64,000 nucleotides of DNA from Limimaricola variabilis (lineage in GTDB: Bacteria; Pseudomonadota; Alphaproteobacteria; Rhodobacterales; Rhodobacteraceae), in NCBI RefSeq assembly GCF_014195545.1, contig NZ_JACIBX010000004.1, positions 176,312-240,311 on the forward strand, written 5' to 3'. The translations under genes were made by a program, and so were the position numbers. Numbering within the stretch: position 1 is the first letter of the stretch; each line of letters opens with the position of its first letter. Below, one piece after another: positions 1-8,152 of the stretch. A model generated the notes under the pieces. The model was given only the letters and a program-made list of their open reading frames with translations. It was not told the DNA's origin and did no database searches.

Positions 1-14
1 ATTCAGCCAAATCT

Positions 15-23
15 AGGAGGAGG
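15..23 (+). promoter_or_regulatory. Strong ribosome binding site of the first ABC gene
   Basis: The purine run AGGAGGAGG lies 6 bases before the ATG at 30 and is a near-perfect Shine-Dalgarno sequence. It fixes the start of the binding-protein gene. The promoter must lie before the window. Confidence 0.7.
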
Positions 24-29
24 AAACCC

Positions 30-1052
30 ATGACGATGTCGAAACTGCTCGGACGCGCCGCCGCGACGGCGATCACGCTTGCGCTCACCGCCGGGACCGG
101 CCTGAGCCAGGAGCTGCGCGAGATCACCTTCGCGCAGCCAAGCGCCTCGGCGATCAACTCCTTCCCGGTCTATGTCGCGATCGGCGAAGGCTATTTCGCC
201 GAAGAAGGGCTCGAGGTTCAGGTGGAGACGGTCAACGGCTCGGGCTCGGTGCTGCAGGCGCTCGCCGCTGGTCAGGCCGATTTCGGCCGTCCCGGGCCCG
301 GCCCGCTGCTGACGGCACGGGCGCGCGGCGTCGATGCGGTGTTCATCTACAACGTCGCGGCGCGGGCCAATTTCGGCCTCATGGTCGAGGAGGACAGCCC
401 CTACCAGACCCCTGAGGATCTGGCCGGCAAGGTGGTCGGCACCGGGACCGCCGACGGCGCGGAGGTGGGTTTCGCGCGCAACGTGCTCAGCAGCGCGGGC
501 ATGTCGCCGGGCGAGGATTACGAGCTGCTCACCGTCGGCGATGGCGGGCCGGCGACGGCGGCCTTCCTGCGCGACGAGATCGCGGCCTATTCCGCATCCG
601 TCGCCGATGCCGCCGTGCTCGGCCAGCGGGGGGTCGCGCTGCGCGACATCACCCCGGCGGAATTCGCGCGGTTCTTCGGCAACGGCCTGGTCACGATGGG
701 CGACACCATCCGCGACGAGCCGGAGCTGATCGAGAAGTTCGTCCGGGCCTTCATGAAGGGTCAGAAATTCGCGATGGACGAGGCCAATCGCGAGGCCAGC
801 CTCGACCACTTCGCGGCGGGCTTTCCGCAGGAGATCGAGGACCGCGACTTCGCCTCGGCGCTGTTCACCGCCGTGCGCTCGAAATCCGTCCCGCTGGAGA
901 CCGACAAGGGCCTGGGCTACCTGCCGCCCGCCGTGTGGGAAGAATGGCAGGCCAGCCTGATCGCCAATGGCGACCTGCCCGCCCCGCTGGACGATCTGAA
1001 CGCCGCCTTCACCAACGACTTCGTCACCAAGATCAGCGCGGAGCTGGAGTGA
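30..1052 (+). CDS. ABC transporter substrate-binding protein, NMT1/TauA-like
   Basis: This 340-residue periplasmic protein should capture a small organic solute for the ABC importer encoded just downstream. An N-terminal signal peptide is visible (Lys, then a hydrophobic Ala/Leu-rich stretch to about residue 26, ending near LSQ-E). After it comes the NMT1/SsuA/TauA pattern: PVYVAIGEGYFAEEGLEV near residues 46-64, then a GSGSVLQALAAGQADFG segment. Proteins of this family bind taurine, sulfonates, thiamine precursors or aromatic acids, and the sequence does not say which. The stop overlaps the ATG of the ATPase gene (ATGA), so the genes are translationally coupled. The family is secure and the substrate is unknown. 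Confidence 0.9.
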   Translation: MTMSKLLGRAAATAITLALTAGTGLSQELREITFAQPSASAINSFPVYVAIGEGYFAEEGLEVQVETVNGSGSVLQALAAGQADFGRPGPGPLLTARARGVDAVFIYNVAARANFGLMVEEDSPYQTPEDLAGKVVGTGTADGAEVGFARNVLSSAGMSPGEDYELLTVGDGGPATAAFLRDEIAAYSASVADAAVLGQRGVALRDITPAEFARFFGNGLVTMGDTIRDEPELIEKFVRAFMKGQKFAMDEANREASLDHFAAGFPQEIEDRDFASALFTAVRSKSVPLETDKGLGYLPPAVWEEWQASLIANGDLPAPLDDLNAAFTNDFVTKISAELE

Positions 1053-1864
1053 TGATGGCGACGGCCAGGGTGTCGCAGTTGCGTGCGTCGACGGGGGGCG
1101 AGACCGTCTATGAACTGACGGGCGTAGGGAAAACCTACGCCCGCAACCGGGTCCGCGCGCTCGAGGGGATCTCGCTGTCGCTGGAGCGGGGGAGCTTTTC
1201 CTCGGTGATCGGATCTTCGGGCTGCGGCAAGTCCACGCTCCTGAAGATCATGGCGGGTCTCATCCCGCCATCCCAGGGAAGGGTCACGATCAACAACCAG
1301 CCGGTCCGGGGGCCGCGCCGCGACATCGGCATGATGTTCCAGCATGCCACGCTGTTCCCGTGGCGCACCACGATCGAGAACGTGCTGCTGCCGATCGAGA
1401 TCCGGGACGGAAAGGCTGCCGCCAAGGCGGCTTGGGGGCGGGGCGAGAAGCTGCTCGATCTCGTCGGGCTCGGCGGGTTCGAGTCGGTCTATCCCGACGA
1501 ACTTTCGGGCGGCATGGCCCAGCGGGCGGCGATCTGCCGGATGCTGGTGACGCAGCCGGACATGATCCTGCTGGACGAGCCGTTCTCGGCGCTGGACGAG
1601 ATCTCGCGCGATTTCATGAACATGGAATTGCAGCGCATCTGCACCGAGACGAACGCGACGGCGTTCCTCGTGACCCATTCCATCGCGGAAGCGGTGATCC
1701 TCTCGGACCGGGTCTATGTCCTCGCCCCACGCCCGGGCCGGATCGCCGAGGTCGTGGAGATCGACCTGCCGCGCCCCCGGACGCTGGACATGATCACGAC
1801 GCCGAAATTTGGCGCTCTGGTCGAACGCATCCGTACCCGCCTCGACAAGGGAGACTTCGAATGA
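1052..1864 (+). CDS. ABC transporter ATP-binding protein, TauB/SsuB-like
   Basis: This is the nucleotide-binding subunit (270 residues from 1052; 1055 is an alternative ATG) of the importer. The Walker A motif GSSGCGKST, Q-loop region MMFQHATLFPW, signature LSGGMAQR and Walker B MILLDEPFSALD are all present, followed by the H-loop LVTHS. The FPWRT segment after the Q-loop is typical of nitrate/sulfonate/taurine-type ATPases. The start overlaps the stop of the binding protein, and the end overlaps the permease start (ATGA at 1861). Function as an importer ATPase is firm. Confidence 0.93.
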   Translation: MMATARVSQLRASTGGETVYELTGVGKTYARNRVRALEGISLSLERGSFSSVIGSSGCGKSTLLKIMAGLIPPSQGRVTINNQPVRGPRRDIGMMFQHATLFPWRTTIENVLLPIEIRDGKAAAKAAWGRGEKLLDLVGLGGFESVYPDELSGGMAQRAAICRMLVTQPDMILLDEPFSALDEISRDFMNMELQRICTETNATAFLVTHSIAEAVILSDRVYVLAPRPGRIAEVVEIDLPRPRTLDMITTPKFGALVERIRTRLDKGDFE

Positions 1865-2709
1865 CCGATACCGCGCCGGACCAACTCGACGATACCGTCT
1901 GGGTCGAGAAGGCCAGCCTGATCGACAGCATTCCCCGGCCGGTCCAGATCGCCTCGGTCGCGGTGGTGTTCATCACGGTCTGGCAGCTGATCACCCTGTC
2001 CGACCTGGTGCCGCCGATCATCCTGCCGACGCCGCTGGAGACGTGGAACGACATGATGTTCGTGGGGGCCAATGTCCTGTCGGGCGGCTACATGCTCGAC
2101 TCGCTCTGGACCACGGTGAAGACCGTCCTCTACGGCTATGCGTTGGCCATCGCCATCGGCCTGACGCTGGGCATCATCGTGGGCGAGACCGCCTTCGGCG
2201 AGCGCGCGATCATGCCCTATCTCGTGGCGATCGACACCATGCCCAAGGTCGCCTTCGCGCCGCTCTTCGTGGCCTGGCTGGGCTTCGACATCGACAGCAA
2301 GGTCGCGCTGGCCGCCTTCATCGCCACCTTCCCGATCGTGGTGGGTACGGCGGCGGGGCTGCACGCGCCCGACGCCAACGCGCGGATGCTGTTCAAGACC
2401 ATGGGGGCGAGCCGCTGGCAGACGCTCTACAAGATGAAGCTGCCGACCGGCCTGCCGCAGATCTTCACCGGCCTGAAGATCGGCTCGGTCGGGGTCATGG
2501 CGGGGGCGATCACCGGCGAGTTCCTCGGTGGCGGCAATGGCTTCGGCGAGCTGATCCGCGTCGCCGCGTCGCAACTCAACACGCCGCGCGTTTTCTCGCT
2601 GATCCTGTATCTGAGCCTCGTGGGCCTGGCGCTCTTCGCCGCGACCTCCTACGCGCAGCGGGTGCTGGTGTTCTGGCACAAGGACCGCGTCATCGGGGCC
2701 GAGGGCTAG
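1861..2709 (+). CDS. ABC transporter permease, TauC/SsuC-like
   Basis: This 282-residue inner-membrane permease has about six hydrophobic segments and a C-terminal binding-protein-dependent transport domain. The coupling-helix (EAA-like) segment is visible around residues 175-200 (FKTMGASRWQTLYKMKLPTG). The start at 1861 was chosen because it overlaps the stop of the ATPase gene and gives a short soluble leader before the first membrane segment near residue 28. It completes a three-gene ABC operon, and the dehydrogenase gene follows after 4 bases. Confidence 0.92.
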   Translation: MTDTAPDQLDDTVWVEKASLIDSIPRPVQIASVAVVFITVWQLITLSDLVPPIILPTPLETWNDMMFVGANVLSGGYMLDSLWTTVKTVLYGYALAIAIGLTLGIIVGETAFGERAIMPYLVAIDTMPKVAFAPLFVAWLGFDIDSKVALAAFIATFPIVVGTAAGLHAPDANARMLFKTMGASRWQTLYKMKLPTGLPQIFTGLKIGSVGVMAGAITGEFLGGGNGFGELIRVAASQLNTPRVFSLILYLSLVGLALFAATSYAQRVLVFWHKDRVIGAEG

Positions 2710-2713
2710 GGAC

Positions 2714-3775
2714 ATGGACGTGCGGCGCGTCCCGGCTGATGCATTGACCGATTTCGTGACGCGTGCCTTCGAGGCTGCGGGCGTCGACGGGCGGGCCGCA
2801 CGCGACGTCGCCCGGACCATGGTCGAGGCGGATCTGCTCGGCTACGACACCCATGGCGTGTTCCGGCTCGGCCAGTACCTCGACCGTCTGCGCGACGGAG
2901 GCAGCAATGCCATGGCCTCGCCGCGCCTGGTGCGGGAGACCGCCGCGACGGCGCTGATAGACGGCGATGACGGGCTCGGCCATCTCGCGATGAACCTCGC
3001 CGTGCGGACGGCGATGGACAAGGCGCGCAGCGCCGGCATCGGCTGGGTCGGCGTCCGCCGTTCGAACCACGCCGGGCCGGCCGCGCTCTATGTCCGGCCG
3101 CAGGCGGCGGCGGGCATGATCGGGATCGCGGGCGCGGTGGGCAGCGCCAATCACATGCCACCCTGGGGCGGCACGGAGCTTCTGCTCGGCACCAATCCAT
3201 TGGCCGTATCGGCGCCCTCCGGCGCGGGCGCGCCCTTCGTTCTGGACATGGCGACGACGGTGGCGGCCATGGGGAAGATCAAGACGCTCGCGCAGCGTGG
3301 CGAGAGAATGCCGGAGGGCTGGATGATCGGGCGCGACGGCCTGCCGCTGACCGATCCCGCGCGGCGGCAGGAGGGATTCCTGATGCCGATCGGTGGCGCC
3401 AAGGGCTATGGCCTGGCGCTGGCGATCGGGCTTCTGGGCGGAGTTCTGAACGGTGCGGCACTCGGTCAGACGGTGGTGGACTTCACCTCGGACACTAGCA
3501 GCCCGACCAACACCGGGCAGTTCGTTGTGGCCATCGACATCGCGGCCTTCATCGACCTGCAAAGCTTCACGGCCGAAGCGGACCGGGTCTTTGCCGAGCT
3601 GCGCGCCGCGCCTCCACTGCCGGGCACCGATGGTCCACGCATCCCGGGGGAGCAGCGCGAGGAGATCATGGCGAGGAACGTGGCGGACGGCGTGCCGCTG
3701 CATCCCTCGCTCGTCACGGCGCTGAACACGCTTGCCGAGGAGCTTCACGTCGCGGGGCTCGATGGTATGGGCTAG
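2714..3775 (+). CDS. Ldh_2-family (malate/lactate/sulfolactate-type) NAD(P)-dependent dehydrogenase
   Basis: This 353-residue enzyme belongs to the Ldh_2 family, which includes archaeal-type malate, ureidoglycolate, sulfolactate and 2,3-diketogulonate dehydrogenases. Family features include the early ADLLGYDTHGVFRL segment (catalytic-His region, residues about 41-54), a GWVGVRRSNHAGP stretch, LLGTNPLAV, and GGAKGYGLAL near the C-terminus. The normal Rossmann fold of classical malate dehydrogenases is absent, as expected for this family. It starts 4 bases after the permease, so it probably acts on the imported compound or its breakdown product. A 2-hydroxyacid such as sulfolactate would fit both the TauABC-like importer and the dehydrogenase, but this is inference. 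Confidence 0.85.
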   Translation: MDVRRVPADALTDFVTRAFEAAGVDGRAARDVARTMVEADLLGYDTHGVFRLGQYLDRLRDGGSNAMASPRLVRETAATALIDGDDGLGHLAMNLAVRTAMDKARSAGIGWVGVRRSNHAGPAALYVRPQAAAGMIGIAGAVGSANHMPPWGGTELLLGTNPLAVSAPSGAGAPFVLDMATTVAAMGKIKTLAQRGERMPEGWMIGRDGLPLTDPARRQEGFLMPIGGAKGYGLALAIGLLGGVLNGAALGQTVVDFTSDTSSPTNTGQFVVAIDIAAFIDLQSFTAEADRVFAELRAAPPLPGTDGPRIPGEQREEIMARNVADGVPLHPSLVTALNTLAEELHVAGLDGMG

Positions 3776-3958
3776 GGGCGGCGGTCCGGGGGCCTCGGCG
3801 CTCACGCATGATCCTGCACCTTGGCAGCCTGCATGGCGACGAAATCCCTGAAGGCCGACGATCCTTCGATTGCAGGGGCTCAGGTATCGAGCCGGCGACT
3901 GGCGGACAGGGAGGTCCGACCTTGCTGCCCGCAGAGAACGCCCAGGAGAGGGATGGTG

Positions 3959-3976
3959 GATCACTCCTGAGTGATC
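3959..3976. repeat. Inverted repeat with 8-base arms
   Basis: GATCACTC and GAGTGATC are separated by CT. The repeat lies immediately before the terminator hairpin at 3984. It could be an operator or part of a composite terminator. Nothing in the sequence decides between these. Confidence 0.4.
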
Positions 3977-3983
3977 TTTCAAG

Positions 3984-4006
3984 TGCCGGTATTTGCCGGC
4001 ATTTTT
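3984..4006 (+). terminator. Intrinsic terminator after the ABC/dehydrogenase operon
   Basis: A 6-bp stem TGCCGG/CCGGCA with a 6-base loop is followed directly by TTTTT. It is correctly placed to end the operon that finishes at 3775. Confidence 0.6.
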
Positions 4007-4523
4007 GTTTCGAAGGGAGCCAGACGGGCCGTTGAAACCTGGTGCTGACGTAGGGTCCTAAACCGCACGGGGGAACCTGAGCCGTCGATCGTGGTTTCAG
4101 GTTTACTGTTCCGACACTGGCATGAAGGGGCAGCGCGCGCCGGTCAGGGATCCATTCCCCGCCCGGCGCGCGTGGCGTCTGTCACAGCCGGATCCCCGCC
4201 CGAAGCGTCATGCAAGAACCCCGCTTCGGGTGGCAAGCTCCCTATGTTTTGCGAAGGGCCGATCAGGACATCGCTCTCTGCCGGAGAACGGCCGACGAGG
4301 TCTCACCCTTTAGGATCTCAGCTATGTGAGAGGACAGCCCAAGCCTCCGGTCGCGTGCCTTCGGCGCATGTCCGCGCGATGGATCAGATGGCCGGACCAT
4401 GGTCCGATTATTTCCCGATCAATCTGTGTCAAGAATCAGCACATACCGACACGGGCTTCCCCCAGCCCGGATCGGCACCCGACGATTTGACGTTTGTCTG
4501 AAGCTTATGACCGGAGATTCATC

Positions 4524-5012
4524 ATGAAACTTTCCCAACTTCTGCTCACCACGTCCCTTTGCGCCGTGACTGCTTTGCCCGCGTCGGCGCAGCCGCGGAC
4601 CTTTGCCTCGATCGACCAGAACCGTGACGGCAACCTGTCCATGAAGGAACTGACGGATGCCTTCGGCACCGCCGGTGCGGAGAGCTTCCTGGCCTATGCC
4701 GACCGCAATCGCGACGGCAGCGTCAGCGTTGCCGAAGCGCAGATCTCGCAGGATGACGAGGACGACGAGGACGACGAAGACGACGAGGACGACGACGAGA
4801 ATGATCGCGACAAGCGCGACGAGCGCGACGACGAGGAGGACGACGACGAGGACGATGACGACGACGAGGACGACGACGAGGACGACGACGAGGACGACGA
4901 CGAGGACGAGGACGACGACGAGGACGACGACGAGGATGACGACGAGGATGATGACGAGGACGACGAGGAGGATGACGAAGACGACGAGGACGACGAGAAG
5001 GACGATAAGTGA
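4524..5012 (+). CDS. Secreted EF-hand protein with long acidic tail
   Basis: This 162-residue protein starts with a clear Sec signal peptide (KLSQLLLTTSLCAVTALPASA, cleavage about residue 22). Two canonical EF-hand loops follow: DQNRDGNLSMKE and DRNRDGSVSVAE. From about residue 80 to the end it is almost pure Asp/Glu with a few Arg/Lys. The ATG at 4524 was preferred over an upstream in-frame start because it has GGAG 7 bases before it and begins the signal peptide exactly. It should be exported to the periplasm or outside and bind Ca2+ or other divalent cations, the tail perhaps with high capacity and low affinity. Its partner is unknown. It sits upstream of the metal-oxidase genes, and the tail resembles acidic mineral-binding proteins (inference). 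Confidence 0.8.
   Translation: MKLSQLLLTTSLCAVTALPASAQPRTFASIDQNRDGNLSMKELTDAFGTAGAESFLAYADRNRDGSVSVAEAQISQDDEDDEDDEDDEDDDENDRDKRDERDDEEDDDEDDDDDEDDDEDDDEDDDEDEDDDEDDDEDDDEDDDEDDEEDDEDDEDDEKDDK
4764..5009 (+). repeat. GAC/GAG/GAT codon repeat coding the acidic tail
   Basis: A degenerate triplet repeat of Asp and Glu codons runs for about 245 bases. It is prone to slippage, so the tail length is likely to vary between strains. Confidence 0.8.
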
Positions 5013-5050
5013 TCTGATCGCGTCAGTTCAGCTCTGAGATCACCACTCTG

Positions 5051-5077
5051 GGCAGCCGCGAGTTTCTCGCGGCTGCC
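5051..5077. terminator. Perfect 12-bp hairpin after the EF-hand gene
   Basis: GGCAGCCGCGAG, loop TTT, CTCGCGGCTGCC. It lies between the EF-hand stop and the next start and has no T-run after it, so it may act as a terminator with factor help or as an mRNA-stabilising hairpin. Confidence 0.5.
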
Positions 5078-5116
5078 ACCATCGGCAGGATTGCGCATTC
5101 TTGAAGGAGGCCCGGA

Positions 5117-5776
5117 GTGGCGACACCTCTCTCGCAGACCAAGTTTGAAAAGCTCTTCTCGACGCCGCTGTTCCGTTTCGCCCTGGACGATGCCGACAGC
5201 TTCAATGCCGAGCTCCTCGCCGAAGGGGAGCGCCTGCGATCTGAATCGGAGGGTGCGTCGAAATCGAACCGGGGCGGATGGCATTCGTCCGGCAACCTGT
5301 TCGACAACGAGGCGACCTGTTTCCAGCGTCTCAGATCCCACGCGGTGGAGGCCGTCATGACCGCGACCGACAAGATCGGCGCAAAGGCGGAAACGAGCCG
5401 GCTCGATCTCAAGATGTTTTCCTGGATGAACATCAACCCGCCGGGCGGATACAACGCGCCGCATACCCATCCTGGCGCGCATTGGTCGGGCGTCTATTAC
5501 GTTGCGCAGCCGGAAGCCGAAACCGAATCCTCGGGGAAAGTCGAATTCCTCGATCCGCGAACCGACCTGCCGAATTGGCGGCTTCTCAAGGCGCCGTCCT
5601 TTTCCGCGAAGAAGACGATCCGGCCGGAGCCCGGGGAGCTGATCCTGTTCCCGTCCTATCTCGTCCACTGGGTCTATCCCAACGACACCGAAGAGAACCG
5701 GGTCTCGATCGCCTTCAACGCGACGTTCCGCAAGGCCGTCAAGAAGACCAAGGCCAAGGCGAAGACCAGCGCCTAG
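5117..5776 (+). CDS. Putative 2-oxoglutarate/Fe(II)-dependent oxygenase (TIGR02466-like)
   Basis: This 219-residue protein matches the small family of putative 2OG-Fe(II) oxygenases. The double-stranded beta-helix core shows the iron motif HTHPGAHWSGVYYV (residues about 117-130) and a distal LFPSYLVHWVYPN, giving an H-x-(D/H)...H ligand set, then an Arg in ENRVSIAFN that would hold 2-oxoglutarate. The start is GTG with AAGGAGG 6 bases upstream. The substrate is unknown. Related proteins occur as free-standing genes in marine bacteria and phages. The Lys/Ala-rich C-terminal tail is likely disordered. Confidence 0.75.
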   Translation: MATPLSQTKFEKLFSTPLFRFALDDADSFNAELLAEGERLRSESEGASKSNRGGWHSSGNLFDNEATCFQRLRSHAVEAVMTATDKIGAKAETSRLDLKMFSWMNINPPGGYNAPHTHPGAHWSGVYYVAQPEAETESSGKVEFLDPRTDLPNWRLLKAPSFSAKKTIRPEPGELILFPSYLVHWVYPNDTEENRVSIAFNATFRKAVKKTKAKAKTSA

Positions 5777-5791
5777 GGCAGGGCGCCGCTG

Positions 5792-5821
5792 CGGGACAAG
5801 GGGCCGTCAGCCCCGGTCCCG
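5792..5821. terminator. Bidirectional hairpin between convergent genes
   Basis: A two-part stem (CGGGAC/GTCCCG outside, GGGGC/GCCCC inside, loop CGTCA) fills the 49-base gap between the oxygenase stop and the response-regulator stop. It probably ends transcription from both sides. Confidence 0.5.
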
Positions 5822-5825
5822 TCGC

Positions 5826-6470
5826 TCACTCACCGAGGCCCCAGCCCTCATGTGCGATCAGCGCGGCTTCGACGCGATTGCGGGCGTGAAGCTTGCCCAT
5901 GATACCGGTCATGTAGTGCTTCACCGTCTTCTCCTGCAGGCCGAGCGCTTCGGCCACCTCCTTGTTGCTCTGGCCCTTGGCGACGCATCGCAGGATATCC
6001 TCCTCGCGCTTCGTCAAATCCTCGAGCGGCGAGTTCGGCGCGCGCTGCGGGGGCTGCGACATGTAGTTGAGAACCCGTTCGGCGAATTGCGGCGAGACAT
6101 GCGCCTCGCCCCGCGCGACGCCTTTCAGGATCTCGCGCAATTCACTCGCTGAGATGCCCTTCAGGATATAGGCGATCGCGCCGAATTTCAGCGCGCTCGC
6201 GACGTTCTCATCCTCTTCCGACACGGTGAGCATGGCGACATGCGTCGCGCTGCCCGCTGCGGAGATTGCCTTGACGGCGGCCAGCCCTCCGCCGGGCATG
6301 GAGAGGTCGAGAAGCGCGATGTCGGGTCGGGTCTGATCCGCGATCTGCACGGCTTCTTCCGCAGAGCTTGCGGCACCCACGACCTGGAATTCCCCGGTTT
6401 CCTCGAGGCTGGTGATGACCCCTGCCCGAAAGATCGGATGATCATCGGCGACAACAATACGAACCGTCAT
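5826..6470 (-). CDS. NarL/FixJ-family response regulator
   Basis: This 214-residue cytoplasmic regulator has an N-terminal receiver (DDHPIFRAG at residues 9-17, phospho-Asp in IALLDLSMPGGG near residue 55, Lys in YILKGISASEL near 105) and a C-terminal LuxR-type helix-turn-helix (LTKREEDILRCVAKGQSNKEVA from about residue 148). Its start overlaps the stop of the sensor kinase by 4 bases, so the two form a cognate pair. Being next to the multicopper oxidase and SCO genes on the same strand, it may control the metal-oxidase genes, but no binding site was identified. Confidence 0.92.
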   Translation of the reverse strand: MTVRIVVADDHPIFRAGVITSLEETGEFQVVGAASSAEEAVQIADQTRPDIALLDLSMPGGGLAAVKAISAAGSATHVAMLTVSEEDENVASALKFGAIAYILKGISASELREILKGVARGEAHVSPQFAERVLNYMSQPPQRAPNSPLEDLTKREEDILRCVAKGQSNKEVAEALGLQEKTVKHYMTGIMGKLHARNRVEAALIAHEGWGLGE

Positions 6471-7858
6471 TTCTGATCCTCCGAGATTGGCAGGCGCAGG
6501 CGAAGCTCGCTGCCCTTGCCCAGTTCCGATTTGATTGAGACCTCGCCGCCCAGCGTGGCCGCGCGATCCGACAATCCGGGCAATCCCTGTCCGCCGTCAT
6601 CGCGCAATTCGGACCGGAGCTGCGGATCGAAGCCTGGCCCATTGTCCGACACGACGACATTGATCCAATCGCCCTGCATTTTCAGAGCCACCCTGATTTG
6701 CGTGGCTTGTGCATGTCGGCTGGCATTCGAGAGCGCCTCCTGCACGAAACGATATATGCAAAGCTTTGTCGCATATGACGCGTCGATCGCGCCTATTGAA
6801 TCGCTCTGCAACTCCGCTTGAGATCCGAAACTCTTGTTATGGTCGCGGACGGCCTGCGCGGCGCATTGCCCGAGATCGAGCCTGGCAAGATCCGGAAGCG
6901 CCAATCCGCGCGAAATCGCCCTCAGCTCCGACATCGCACTCGCGAGCGCTTGCCTGACGGTATCGGCGTCCTTAGAGGGCCCGATCCCCGCGCTTTCGAG
7001 GCGCAGGCTGACGAGCGACAGGTGCTGCGCCACGCCGTCATGCAGATCCTGTCCGATGCGCTGCATGATCTTTTCCGATTGCGCGGCCGCGCGTTGGGCG
7101 GCCCCGGACACGTGCTTGCGCAGCGCATCGTTGGTCTGGGACAGCCTTCGGCTCTCATAGAGCTGCGACTGAAGCTGCTCGCGTTGGCGCTCGATGAGCC
7201 GGCTGCCGATATGCACGATGATGAACAGCAGCGCACCGCTCAGCCCCAGAATGCCGGCCACCAGCATCCAGCTTTCGCGGCGCGCCTCGACCAGCTCCAG
7301 AGCGAGATCTTCGGCGCGCTGATAGAACTCGACGACCGCGAGGACGTCACCCGTTACCGTGTCCCGGATCGGCACATACACCTCGAGCAGTGGCAGGCTC
7401 ACCGCCACCTCGGGATGATCGCCCGAGACCTGCAGCGCCTGAAACTGCGAGGCCACCTCGCCCGCCCAGGCCTTCTCCAATGCCTGGGACGGCTCGTAGG
7501 AGCGCCCCCGCAGCTCCGGCCGGTAGGACTCCAGGATCTCTCCGGATTGGCTCCAGACGTTGTAGGTCACGACCCGCTCGCTCAGCCGGCCTTCGCGAAA
7601 CACCTCGCGCAGAGCAAGCCCGGCCTCGCGAGAGAGAGTCTCTCGATCCCCCTGGCCCCAGGATTGGTTGGGGATCAGGCTCTCGATGTAGAGCGCGGCC
7701 GAGGTGCCCGAGTTCTGCACGACGCCCTGTTCGATACGATCGGCGACCCAGCTGCCCACCACATAGGCGGCCACGAAAATCACCGCCCCACCCGCGAACA
7801 GGAAGCGGAAGGAAAGCGAGTGAAAAAGAGGCGAAAGCGCGCTGAGCATGGCTGTCAT
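6467..7858 (-). CDS. NarL-type (HisKA_3) membrane sensor histidine kinase
   Basis: This 463-residue kinase has a membrane segment near residues 10-30, a periplasmic sensor region of roughly 150 residues, a second membrane segment (ESWMLVAGILGLSGALLFII), a coiled linker, the HisKA_3 phosphorylation site (IGQDLHDGVAQHLSLVSLRL) and a HATPase domain (EALSNASRHA, SDNGPGFD, GQGLPGLSDR). The start at 7858 follows AAGGG and precedes the first membrane helix. ATG 7849 is an alternative, and a longer in-frame extension to 8005 has Arg-rich, non-conserved-looking sequence. The signal sensed by the periplasmic domain is unknown. Adjacent genes suggest a metal or redox cue. Confidence 0.88.
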   Translation of the reverse strand: MTAMLSALSPLFHSLSFRFLFAGGAVIFVAAYVVGSWVADRIEQGVVQNSGTSAALYIESLIPNQSWGQGDRETLSREAGLALREVFREGRLSERVVTYNVWSQSGEILESYRPELRGRSYEPSQALEKAWAGEVASQFQALQVSGDHPEVAVSLPLLEVYVPIRDTVTGDVLAVVEFYQRAEDLALELVEARRESWMLVAGILGLSGALLFIIVHIGSRLIERQREQLQSQLYESRRLSQTNDALRKHVSGAAQRAAAQSEKIMQRIGQDLHDGVAQHLSLVSLRLESAGIGPSKDADTVRQALASAMSELRAISRGLALPDLARLDLGQCAAQAVRDHNKSFGSQAELQSDSIGAIDASYATKLCIYRFVQEALSNASRHAQATQIRVALKMQGDWINVVVSDNGPGFDPQLRSELRDDGGQGLPGLSDRAATLGGEVSIKSELGKGSELRLRLPISEDQK

Positions 7859-8152
7859 CAGCCCTTGATGCGGTGAATTCGCGCGTTTTGCTACCGACCA
7901 AGGTCCGAGGTTGGCGGATGACCGCCTGCGGCGGGGCCATCGCCTGATGTGCAGGGGAAGGGTGGGCCGAGAGGGCATGACAGGGGGATGCGAAGGCTCG
8001 TTCACCGCTCAGCTCCGGCCGAACGCAGGCGGCGTGGTGACGTGGGTTGGCGCGTGGAGTGCTTTCGAATGACGTGCGTCGCGCACCGTGATGCGCAGGG
8101 CCGCGCAAGTGGTGGCGGAGCTGCGGCGCTCCCGCGCTCGATCACCCCGCGC
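7859..8152. other. Gap between SCO/cytochrome gene and sensor kinase
   Basis: About 290 bases hold no recognisable gene. The two-component pair probably has its own promoter here, since the upstream gene ends at 8153. No clear promoter elements could be picked out. Confidence 0.4.

Larger units (their letters stand above)
3776..4523. other. Intergenic region without a convincing gene
   Basis: About 750 bases separate the dehydrogenase from the EF-hand gene. Short open frames are present but have no family signature and no good ribosome binding site. The region holds an imperfect palindrome and an intrinsic terminator just after it (listed separately). The promoter of the EF-hand gene must lie in its last part. 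Confidence 0.5.

Noticed and set aside
3808..4501. Two short plus-strand frames upstream of the EF-hand gene
   Set aside because: No ribosome sites, no family signal, and one runs across the terminator hairpin.
4694..5668. Minus-strand frame with a very long poly-Ser stretch
   Set aside because: The serine run is the complement of the Asp/Glu codon repeat of the EF-hand protein, and the rest overlaps the oxygenase gene.
6818..7876. Plus-strand frame opposite the sensor kinase
   Set aside because: It lies entirely within the antisense of a well-supported kinase gene and has no domain.
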